DNA from: Enchytraeus crypticus
Lineage: Eukaryota; Annelida; Clitellata; Enchytraeida; Enchytraeidae
Assembly: GCA_905160935.1 (NCBI GenBank)
Contig: CAJHZI010000736.1
Location: forward strand, 1,202,001-1,266,000
Length of the DNA stretch: 64,000 bases
Reading direction: 5' to 3'
Below are positions 1-25,106 of this stretch, in pieces. Position 1 is the first letter of the stretch. Each line of letters starts with the position of its first letter. The notes under the pieces were generated by a model, which was not told the origin of the DNA, searched no databases, and was given only the letters and a program-made list of their open reading frames with translations. A program made the position numbers and the translations under genes.

Positions 1-235
1 CACGTAAAACAATTCCAACTAACTGATCGTATTCATTCAATTATTAACATAATTCCAAGAAACAAACGAAATCGATTCAATAAATGACAGCTTACCTCCT
101 CAACTTCGAATGATGATTAGAGTAATTAATTTAATTTAAATAAAATGCTCTCCTAGTTTTCGTTCCGCTTCAGTCCTCCTTCTCAGAGTAAGGTAGGATT
201 CAGTAATCGTTTAATTATTTGGCTGCCAGCAAAAA

Positions 236-330
236 CGGTATTTCCCTATATCATCTATCCAGCCCTTGGAGGGTCTTCCTCTGCTTCTGTTTACCGGAAC
301 CAGACGATTGGAGGTAATCCATTTGAATGC
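236..330 (-). mobile_element. Possible LINE RT C-terminal relic
   Basis: Read on the minus strand, this stretch gives RSRGRPSKGWIDDI, typical of the C-terminal tail of endonuclease-reverse transcriptase elements. It sits in the intron after exon 10. It is short and has no visible 3' tail, so the call is tentative. Confidence 0.3.
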
Positions 331-379
331 ACGTATGCATGTACATGTAGAAACAAATCTTCTATACTCAGAGTAGTAC

Positions 380-15863
<15,484 letters not shown>

Positions 15864-16475
15864 TTTAATTAAAGTTTATTTAATTTAAATTTTTGACAAA
15901 TATTCTGAGATGCTATTCTATAGGCCTACTGTAGCCTACATTGGGATATTTGACTATATTGTACGTCGTGCATTTATAAATATATTGGCTGTAAGCCCGT
16001 AAGGTATTTAAATTGATATAAAACAGTTTATAATCTTTTATTAATAATATGTATACAGCTAAGTAGATATATATCCATAACTACGTGTATATGCCACATG
16101 TCAAGATGAGGTTGGCGTTGAGAGTCTTCTTTAACCAGAGCTGTAATATATCATCTCAAAAATAGTTAAAACACATTGAAAACTGAGTTGTTAGTATAAT
16201 TAATGAAGCTTTGAAGCCAATCTTAACGTCTGCTTTCTTAACACAAGGATACTGTCAGAGCCAGTATAGACATTTGTTATTAGTTTCGTGGTTGAACCAA
16301 TGGCACGATAGGTTTAGATTCCGACAGCGGATCAGCGGGTGCGAGGATAGAATTTAAGGCTTGCACAGTCACTCATCATTTCTAAAAATTAGACTTATAT
16401 TAAACTCGGTTTTAGTCTTGCAGCTTCTGCTAATTTTTCCTTAGTTAATTTTTCGCATTTAACTCTGGTGTAGAA
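15864..16475. other. 5' flank of CEMIP2-like gene
   Basis: AT-rich sequence upstream of the start codon. It would hold the promoter and 5'UTR on the minus strand. I see no convincing core promoter motif. Confidence 0.4.
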
Positions 16476-16479
16476 TTTG

Positions 16480-16690
16480 CCCCAGATTTTATTGCAGCTA
16501 AACTTTGAATGTTGTATTTGTGGGTTAGTATTTGTGGGTGACCACCTTGAAAGACCGAGTGTTGACAGCTTTGAAGGAAAAAATCCCATGGTGATGGAAG
16601 GTTATTCTTAAATCTGCGCCGGCTGCAATTGATGCGCCAACAAAAGACAACGATTACTAATAACTATGGAGAGGAAGAAGGAAATGGGTC
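16480..16690 (+). repeat. 5S-rRNA-derived SINE, copy 1
   Basis: The head matches the 3' half of 5S rRNA: GCAGCTAAAC, then GGTTAGTATTTGTGGGTGAC, then AAGACCGAGTGTTGACAG, which correspond to the AAGCTAAGC, GGTTAGTACTTGGATGGG and TACCGGGTGCTGTAGGC segments of 5S. The box C promoter region is inside this part. A body follows with GGTTATTCTTAAATC and ATGGAGAGGAA, shared with the copy at 61045. Confidence 0.75.
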
Positions 16691-17299
16691 ATAATCAAGC
16701 ATCTGTGCTTCCTGACCCAGTGTGCTTTATGATATGTTACATTATGTTAATTGTAGACAACACTACCATATCAATAGTCCTAATTTAGGTTTTTATTTCT
16801 CACCTAAACTGTAGTTCGCAGCAAGAGTTAATTTTTTTAATTTACTTATACATGTAAGTCGAAATTTGTGAAATATTAACTAAAATATTTTCCTCTGTTT
16901 ATTTAAACACGTACATAGAATTCATTTGACAGCTTGAATATACTAAAGCGTTATCTTGCGCTTTGTAAGTTTAAATCGCTAGATTAGCTGATAACATACT
17001 TAGCTACAATAGCTGATAACATTGGGCAGCCAGCTACAATTTCTCATGCGCACGATGCAAGAAACGTGAATGACGACGCCTTTAAAGAAGCGAGCTCAGA
17101 TAGCTGTTAGCGAGCATTTGCAATATATTGCATTTTCTATATCTATCAAAACTTAAATCATAGTATTACTGTAGATGTGGTTTCAGATGAAAAATCTGAG
17201 TGGGTCAACTCTATCACTATTCTTGATCTTATGGATGGGTCAATGTTAAATAGTATAAAGCTAAGTTTAACATGCTACTAAGTTCAGACTATTGGCAGT

Positions 17300-17395
17300 G
17301 TGCTCGTTCTTACAGAGCATGAGCCTTCGATCTGGTGATTTTCGAACCTGATAGGCTTCTGCATATCATACAAGTCTGCTAGCCAACTGGTGTGC
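17300..17395 (-). repeat. tRNA-like SINE relic
   Basis: Minus strand shows GTTGGCTAGCAGACTTG at A-box position and GGTTCGAAAATCACC at B-box position. Single decayed copy. Confidence 0.4.
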
Positions 17396-17599
17396 GGCTA
17401 GGTGTGTCCTATTTATGACTTTAGAAACCTAGAAGAATATACTACTCCAATTTTCAGAATATTTTGTATCCGCGAGAAGTTCATCGCCGTGCAAGTTCCT
17501 AGATGTTGGCTATCATTACGATGTAGTGTACGCTCGTCTAATACCTTTAACTCTTTTAATACGCATGTATATCTTCATAAATACTTAACAGATAGCTAT

Positions 17600-18030
17600 T
17601 AGCTCATCTGGTCTTCTTCTTTTAATTTTAGTATTTTATTCTTAAACTAAACTTAAAATTATACCCCTGCCTATTTTGAATGCACAAGTTCACTTATGAA
17701 TTATCATTATTTATCATTGTTCTCTTTCCCATAGTTCAAATTTAGTGTGTGTTCTTCCTGTTGCATTTGCTTCTTTGTGTATTGTGTTTGTGAATTCTAC
17801 AGGGTTGAATGATCCTTTTAGTGTACTTATTAAATTGAATAGGTTAAGTTAACATGGAAAATAATTAAAATATAATTAAAAACTAGATATCCTATACCCC
17901 TCCCACTTCAGGTAGGAGCAGCTGCTGCATTCTAGAGACCTAATTTTTTTACATTTTTTGACTTATATCGGTTTATTAAGCTTATACAATCACATATAAT
18001 ATATACATATATATTATACTCTATATATAC

Positions 18031-18073
<43 letters not shown>

Positions 18074-18450
18074 TGTCAGTGACGTTACACGGTTAAAAGA
18101 AGAAGAAGAGGAAAATATAACCAGAAAAATAAACAAAGAATGTTCATAGTTAAACCAATAAAACAAGAAAATCTAAGTACAAAGGCATCATCATATGGAA
18201 ATAACTCTGTTTAATTTTTATAGGGATACTCAATCTTTCGTTATCATTAATATTAAAGAATTAGGAACAGTTAGTCAGCCTATGTAATCAATGGTGTCAT
18301 TTAATTTGAATAAAGACAATACAAATTCAAAACGCTGCAGAGATTTCATAATTGAAATAAAGGAAATGAATAAAGGGATTTTATCTCGTCAGAAATAGTA
18401 TTCCAAATTTATGGGCCTCTTATTTTCATACACATTTCGCGCAAAACTGT
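17600..18450. other. AT-rich stretch with (TA)n, no gene seen
   Basis: Contains a TA microsatellite at 18036-18071 and the left half of a possible target-site duplication (AACACGTTA, 18455-18463) just beyond. No coding signal recognised. Confidence 0.5.
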
Positions 18451-18480
18451 ATGAAACACGTTATCACGAAATCATTTGTA

Positions 18481-19149
18481 CTACGTAATACAATTTTTAG
18501 TAGACCTACCTATAAGTATAGGTAGGTACCAGGAGTGAACTTGATCAAGGGTAGATGTAAGTTTGGACAGAGCATCGGAAGAATCGAGACTAGAGAACGA
18601 GATGTAAATCTGGGTGTTATCAGCATAAAAGTGAAATTTCAGCATCGAATCAGTTAACAAGTGACTTAAAGGGGTGGTATACAAGGTGAAAAGGAGGGGA
18701 CCAAGCACAGAACCCTGAGGGACTCCACAGGGTAGAGTGCAGGATGGTGATAAAGTGTTTTCAATAATTACAGATTGGGTACGCTGTGAGAGGTATGAGG
18801 AGAGGAAGCCATGAGCCTTGTCAGAGATTCCGAAGCAAGAATTGAGTCTAGAAAGGAGTATATTGCGGTTTATGGTGTCAAAAGAAGCAGAGAGATCGAG
18901 AAGAACTAGGGCAGATACGTGTTGTGCGTCTATGGCTAGGCAAATATCATTGTGGATTTTTGTTAGAGCGGTTTCAGTTGAGTAGAATTTACGATAGGCA
19001 GATTGAAAAGGTGAGAGTGATGAGAAAGAATCTAAATGAAGACAGAGACGTGAGTATATAATCCTTTCGAGGACTTTGGAAATGAAGTTAAGATTAAAAA
19101 TTGGCCGATAGTTGGAGAGCTCATTTTTAGGCAAGGAAGCCTTCTTCAA
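18481..19149 (-). pseudogene. LINE B reverse transcriptase, truncated, YADN
   Basis: 222 codons with LSNYRPIFNLNFISKVLERI, SALVLLDLSASFDTINR, GVPQGSVLGPLLFTLYTTPL and HFYADNTQIYISF. The second catalytic Asp is Asn (codon AAC at 18618-18616, one base from GAC), which should abolish polymerase activity. LINE homology ends after VHSW; the last dozen residues read into flanking sequence. Confidence 0.85.
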
Positions 19150-19550
19150 AAGGGAGTAACAATAGCTTTTTTAAAATTGGATGGAAAGACACCCTCACTA
19201 AGACAGAGGTTTATTAAATGGGTAATGGCAGGTACAAATGCATCAATGCAGGATTTGATAAGTTTAGTTGGAATGGGATCGAGAGGACAGGATGAATCAG
19301 ACGAGTTAAGAATTACACTACGAACCTCCTGATGAGTTGCCAAGCTAAAACCTGATAATTTTGGTGGGGAAGGAGTGCATTTATCAGCAAATGAGAAACT
19401 TAAAGTAGAAGAGGGTATGGAAGAGCAAAGATTGGTAATTTTATCACTGAAGAAATTCAGGAAGGATGAGTCGAGAGTGGTAGATGCGATGTCGGAAGGA
19501 AGAGATTTAGGTATATTTCTACTGAGCAGAGAATCCACTGCATTCCACAA
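19146..19550 (-). pseudogene. LINE B EN-RT linker
   Basis: 134 codons with MWNAVDSLLSRNIPKSLPSD, FLNFFSDKITNLCSSIPSS and SSDSSCPLDPIPTKLIKSCI, ending PSNFKKAIVTPF. This is the segment between endonuclease and RT fingers; a frameshift at 19146 separates it from the RT frame, where SLPKNELSNYRPI continues. Confidence 0.8.
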
Positions 19551-20033
19551 TTTTTCGGGTTATGTTAATTCAAAGTAATGAGATTTTTAAAATAGGAGCT
19601 TTTGGATTTAGCTACTAATTTATGAACAATAGCCGATTACGTTTAAAGAGCAGTTTGTTTTCTGGAGTACTATTTCGCCTAAACTGTGCTTCAAGACTAG
19701 AGCGAAGTTTCTTTTGCTTAAGAATTTTAGGCGTGATAAAGGGCTTGGTTGGTCGTGAACGACAGACGATTTGTTTGGGAGGAGCATGCTTGTTTAGAAG
19801 AGCTATGACTATAGATTCAAATTGCAGACAGAAGCTAGAGACAAAGGATTCTGGATTACAGAAGAGAGAATATCGGAAGAAAAATGATCGGTATTTATTG
19901 AAGATAATTTCCTAATTGTTTTAGTAATACGGGATTGAGAGTAGACAATTTGAGATGGTATTTTACAAGTTACCGTTCGGTGATCAGAAAGACAGAAATC
20001 AGTAAGAGAGCATGAAGACATAAAAGAGGTGGA

Positions 20034-20915
20034 TTAGGTTATAAGTAAATCAAGGATATGACCGGAAGTGTGAGTAGATGATGCGATGTGCTGCTTTAGG
20101 TCAAATGTGTCTAAAAGAGTTGAGAAAGTAGAAGCATAAGAATCGTTAGGGTCATCGAAGTGAAAATTAAAGTCACCCATGATGAAGAGTTCAGAAGGAG
20201 ACGAAGCATGATTTTCTAGTAATGAAGAAAATTCAGACAAAAAGAGAGACTTAAAAATTGAAGGGGGGCGGTAGACAGTTAAGAATTGAAAGGTTTTTGT
20301 GTCAAAGTTCAGCTTTAGCAGCATATTCTCAAAGGATGTAAAATCACGTGTTTTTACAGGCGTAACTGAATAAATAGACTTGTAAATGGCGGCAAGTCCA
20401 TCCCCACTACCCACAAGTTGGGGGATGTGAAAGAATGAGTAGTTTTCGGGAGTAAGACTGTTGATAATTGAGGGTGGAGAATCAGAGGAGAGCCAGGTTT
20501 CAGTTAGAAATATGATGTCAATGTTGGAGTCGAGAATAACATGTTTTAACATCTCAGGTTTATTGGTCGTGTCATTAATGACTGCTGCGGAACGAATGTT
20601 GACACAGGAAACGTTAAAATCATTCACTGGTCGCGAACGACTAGGCACATGCGGGCCAGGATTGAGAGCAACATCGCCAGAAAGCAATAGTAGGAGGGTA
20701 AAAAGAATTTTAAGGCGCACGGAGCGGATAGAAGTGAAATTAGGATTCAAGAACAAAAGAAATCGGGAGTGAGTCAAGACCCTGACAAATAGAAGCATGA
20801 GGGATAGGTTAATAGAAGCCAGGGTGCGGTGACTTAAGATTGGCAAGATTAGAGGCATGAAAAGATGGAAACTGTAATAGTAAGAGCAGCACAGTATAAG
20901 GTGGATACCAGACAA
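20034..20915 (-). pseudogene. LINE B N-terminus: 2A-like motif plus AP endonuclease
   Basis: 293 codons. Residues 1-79 are leucine-rich and hydrophobic, then SGDVALNPGP (residues 79-88). The motif keeps NPGP but has Ala where 2A motifs usually have Glu. The endonuclease follows: VSCVNIRSA, IIFLTETWL, GDGLAAIY (usually GGGLA), LTVYRPP, LFIMGDFN and SSTHTSGHILDLLIT; SDHRTV follows in another frame at about 19985. Confidence 0.85.
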
Positions 20916-21659
20916 AGAGTATAGAAATGAACAGCGTGAAGAAGTGTTGACGAATGATTGCTGACGCGAGCTAATATTTTAAAAGCTGACAAATAAAGCA
21001 ATAGCATGCAACATAAGAAGCATCATACAACATAAAATTATATCGAATTGCAAAAATAAGATTATACTAGTAGAGTAGAGGTTTCATAAATAATCGAGCA
21101 ACGAGATTAAGTAACTATGATTGAGAGTTAATTCAAGAGTAAATTGTAGCTTAGAAAGAGGAGCAGTGTGGAGTAGACGTAGAATGATGAACCAATCTTT
21201 AGAGTTGACGTAGGGTGAGGGAACGATCTTTAGAGTTGACGTAGAGAGAGAGGGGAACAATCAATTCTATAGCGTAATAGTAGAGTGTGTAAATCCAATA
21301 GAAAGTAAATTCAGTGAGTAGCAGAGTCGAGAGTCAAAAGAGCCAGAGACAGCAGCGTTTAACAGCGTAGCACAGCAGAACATCCAAGCAGGTGAGGGTA
21401 TCGTAGGAGCTGAGCTTAGCGATACCTGGGGTACTTGGAGTTGTGAGTTGTAGGCAGGATACGAGAGGTTGTTGATAGGAGAAAGCAGCTGAGCGTGACG
21501 AGCTGTAGGAGCTGTATGGGACAGCTTGAAGTAAATATGACTAGCTATGAGTCGAAGTCCAAACGATTGAGATTTATTCCATATATAAAATGTTAATTTA
21601 GTTAACAAATCAGAGTTAACAAATAAATATTTTCAGCCATTATTGACATTGTCGTATTT

Positions 21660-22096
21660 ATTCGGATTATGGACTGTCTATCTGATCTTTTATCAATCTA
21701 TCAACCCTCTCGTAGTCTTCGTTCCTCTAGTAAAAACCTTCTCGCTGTACCAAATATTAAATCTGCCATGGGCAAACGCTCCTTCATGTTTTCTGCTCTG
21801 ACAACATGGAACTCTTTGCCACAAGATCTTCGATCTTGTAATTGTATTGGTACTTTCCTTGGCAAGCTATAAGCCCATCTCTTTCCGCTATAGGTCTAAA
21901 TTTTGACCCGCTTGCCTTGGATCATAGACTTGCACTGTTTTGATCTCGCTTTCTCTTTGTGGTCTCTGTGTACTCAGTCGTCATCGTGTGGTGCTTTGGC
22001 GCCTGTTTGTGTAGAGTCTGCAAGAGACGTCCCTGACATTGTCTTATGGCGAGGAATCGGACGTTAAATTCTTATTGATTGATTGATTGATTGATT
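21660..22096 (+). mobile_element. LINE B 3' part, opposite orientation
   Basis: Plus strand encodes YQPSRSLRSSSKNLLAVPNI and FSALTTWNSLPQDLRSC, the RT C-terminus, then a 3'UTR ending in GACGTCCCTGACATTGTC-like and GAGGAATCGGACGTTAAA motifs and a (TTGA)n tail at 22072-22096. It lies head-to-head with the 5' part, as expected from twin-primed reverse transcription. Confidence 0.85.
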
Positions 22097-22109
22097 AGTA
22101 ACACGTTAA

Positions 22110-23280
22110 GTAGCTCTTTCAAATATAAATTTAGATCCGTATTACTCTCTCTCTTTTGGGTTCAAAACATATTTAAACATAAAACAAAACATAGTTAAAC
22201 ATAAAACAAAGATTTTGCTATGATGTCTAGCACTAAATGGATAGATGGCCTAGATGAATTTCTAATATATAATATAATCAGGAAACTGTATGAATTACAT
22301 TTGTTTTATCAAAATGCTTTAATACGACCATGGCTGTTTTTCCGGATGTGTTGAAATATGCCATCTGGCATTGACATTTTTATATACAATTTGCTTCACT
22401 ATTATTTTGCTTAAAATTGACTTTCTAACTTTCGTGTCGATATGACAGATTCATCAGTTGACAGTATTTGAGATAGAATTTAAAACAATAATGGAGATTT
22501 TAAGAAGGCGATTATTTTTGTGTCTCTTTATTTTAAAAATTTGTCTTAATGCTATTAGCTTGTGCATTTCGTCCATATAAATCTTAACCTGTGTACGAAG
22601 AAAGTCGGCTAAACAATTCCAAAACGTCAAAGGAAAACCGCTGAAGTCAACAGGAATATTAATGATGCCTGCATCCGTTCTTCCGTTACTGTAACAACAA
22701 CTATTTGGATACGTTATGTATTCATTAATCACTCATTGGATTTTCCAAATAATGAAAGACCATTTTGACACTGTATGATAAATTATGACCATATAATTTT
22801 TGAGCATTTATGATTTAAATCTATAATGAATAATTTAAACCGGCAAACTTCTGCTTCCATTTATATTTATAATAAAAATATATGAAGCTTTATTTATCAG
22901 TTTCACTAAGTCTTCGAATTTTATACAAAGCCTACAACCTGAAAATTTTTGGATTCAGAAAAGTGCTTCTGGAACAGGATCAATTAGGCAAGAAGTAGCT
23001 GAGGAAGGTGAGAAGGTTGTCATGGCTCAGTGAACTGCACTATTAAATACTTTATGAGTTGAGCCAAAAATACTAAAGAATGATACCAGGTTTAGTTTTA
23101 AAATTATGGAGTAGCAAATAATAATGGAGACGTGAAAACTTAAACAGTTGATTTTGGAAAGAATGAAGGTAGAAAGCTATATAATTCTTGCATTGGTTGC
23201 ACTGCACATAAGATATCCTATGTGCGACATACAGAAAGTTTCACTGATGAATTAATTAAAAAATAATAAAGAACTCTATT
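22110..23280. other. AT-rich intergenic stretch, nothing recognised
   Basis: An open minus-strand frame at 22454-22732 has no recognisable family and no splice-supported context. No repeat family was identified apart from a short CT run near 22145. Confidence 0.45.
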
Positions 23281-23286
23281 TTTAGA

Positions 23287-23424
23287 GGCTGGAGCCAGTG
23301 GAGAAGTCAGTAAAACACTCGACCGCCGATCCGTATGTGCGGAGTTCAATCCTGGGCTCGCCCGTCACTAACATCGCTTTATAGTGAGGAAACTGACGTT
23401 ATTCTTAGCTTTTACCAGCATTTA
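23287..23424 (+). repeat. SINE-A copy 1 (tRNA head, LINE-like tail)
   Basis: GGCTGGAGCCAGTGG opens the unit, followed by an A box (GAAGTCAGTAAAACACTCG), a B box (GGAGTTCAATCCTGG), then GCCCGTCACTAACATCGC, GTGAGGAAACTGACGTTA and TTTTACCAGC. Other copies: 42077, 47106, 48185 and 56259. Confidence 0.82.
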
Positions 23425-23429
23425 TACCC

Positions 23430-24630
23430 GCTGTTTGGCTCAGTCTGCTTTAAGAATACGTTCAGCTTCGGTTAATCTGTCTTCAAGTTATTAATATTCA
23501 ACAAGATAAGTTAAATTAATGAAATATATACTTATTTGATTTTTAAAAGAGCGCTCAATTAAACATTCATTCCTTTTTGAAATTATTTCAAATTATTGAC
23601 ATTTTATATTTTAGTTTAAATTATTCCTTTTCAATTATTTAAATTATTCTAGCTGCTCTATGGTAAATCATAAAAACTAAATTAGGAAAAAGTTTAGAAA
23701 ATTTACATAGGTTGTCAATATTAACAAAATGAAGTAAGGCAAATAGGGGAAATACTTTTGCTTTTTAATCTGCAGTAGCCAGAGTATTTCTCTGGCTTTT
23801 ACTGGTCATTTCTTTCACTGTAGAAGAAATCTGTCAAAAACTGTAATTGTCAAAAAATACTTCACTTTGTTAAGTGTGAATTGTCATAACTAAAGCAACA
23901 ATTACAGTGATATAGTCGTAAATGACAATATAGAACTCTTTTCATTAAAAGCTAAGTCGAACGAACAAACGTTCAAAAGTTCAAGCAAAAGACGCAAATT
24001 CGATAACCGGTAAACCAGCCCAGAGATGAGGAAATCGAGGAAAGGCATACAGTACATTTTCTTGCTGGATAGATGAAATTTGAGAATATGTTCAAATAAA
24101 AACGTCGGATTCGTACCTTGTAAGAGTCGACTCATAACGAGTTTGTGGAAGGATAAGACAATCTCTTGAAAAATGAACCTTTAAAAAGGTGACGCTTACT
24201 TAAAGAGATCAAAATTTAGATCTCTGGTAATCGCTTTTAACGCCAGTTACGTCAACTCTTAAAGATAATGTATACCTTGTATCTGCCAGTATATCATAGT
24301 GTAGTGCATTTATTGCCTGAAATTTTTCATAGAAACTGTAAATTTTGAAAGGTACAGTAGGCCATAAATCCAACATTTTTGCCTCAAAATAATTTTTCCT
24401 AAACAGAAATGACTACCTAGAAATAAAGTCCCTAGCTAAAAGTTTCAAATAACTGTTATAAATCATATACTATATGACAGACCGCACTTGCATATACCTC
24501 TTCAAAGGATCTGTTCTCACGCGTAAGCACACTATTTAATCCGGTACAAAAATGTAAAACTTTCTTTAGCAACCGTGGATGTGATATTTCTGATTTAGAA
24601 TAAAGACATGATTGCACAAGATTACACAGA
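23430..24630. other. Intergenic stretch, nothing recognised
   Basis: AT-rich and without family-level matches that I can see. A minus-strand frame at 23902-24135 has no recognisable domain. Confidence 0.45.
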
Positions 24631-24637
24631 GAAACAG

Positions 24638-24651
24638 AGAGAGAGAGACAC

Positions 24652-24684
<33 letters not shown>

Positions 24685-24735
24685 AGAGAGAGAGAGAGAG
24701 AGAAGAGGGAGAGAGAGAGGGGGGGAGAGAAAGCG
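24638..24735. repeat. (GA)n microsatellite
   Basis: About 95 bp of GA repeats with AAGAGG and GGGGGG interruptions. Confidence 0.9.
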
Positions 24736-24767
24736 ATAACAATTGAAAGCTGTTAGAGTACTTTTCT

Positions 24768-24850
24768 AGAATGTCTCAATAGCGTAGGGGTAACGACATG
24801 AAGTTTTAAATGACAGATCCTGAGGTGAATTGAACTCTCACGGGTTCATT
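24768..24850 (+). repeat. SINE-B copy 2, 3' truncated
   Basis: Matches other SINE-B copies from AATGTCTCAATAGCGTAGGG to the B box CACGGGTTCA, then diverges. Lies just 3' of the Toll-like receptor gene. Confidence 0.75.
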
Positions 24851-25106
24851 TATCGAATTATAAGTAACACTTAACAATCAATGTATATACAATAACATAT
24901 GACCATAATCAATATATGACTGTAATCAATATGTTTACAGTCATTATACATGAAGCTAAAATCTTTCAAATCTAACATTAAAACTTGTTGTCTATTTTTA
25001 CATCTAATAATTATTCTAATTACCGATCTAAATATGTCATATATTAATATTTAAAATGTTCACAATTTATAAGTCTTCTATGTGAAAAGCTGCTCTGTTT
25101 TTCTAT

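Larger units (their letters stand above)
18530..21620 (-). mobile_element. LINE B, inverted 5' part (2A-like, EN, RT)
   Basis: Minus-strand order: likely 5'UTR (about 21620-20916), N-terminal hydrophobic region with a 2A-like motif (20652-20678), AP endonuclease (TETWL, VYRPP, GDFN, SGHILDLLIT, SDHRTV), linker, and RT up to about LDQVHSW at 18533, where homology to LINE A stops abruptly. The missing C-terminus and 3'UTR are found on the opposite strand at 21660-22096. Better preserved than LINE A; the RT active site is changed to YADN. Confidence 0.88.

Noticed and set aside
22454-22732. Minus-strand frame of 92 codons as an exon
   Set aside because: No family match, no supporting splice context and AT-rich composition.
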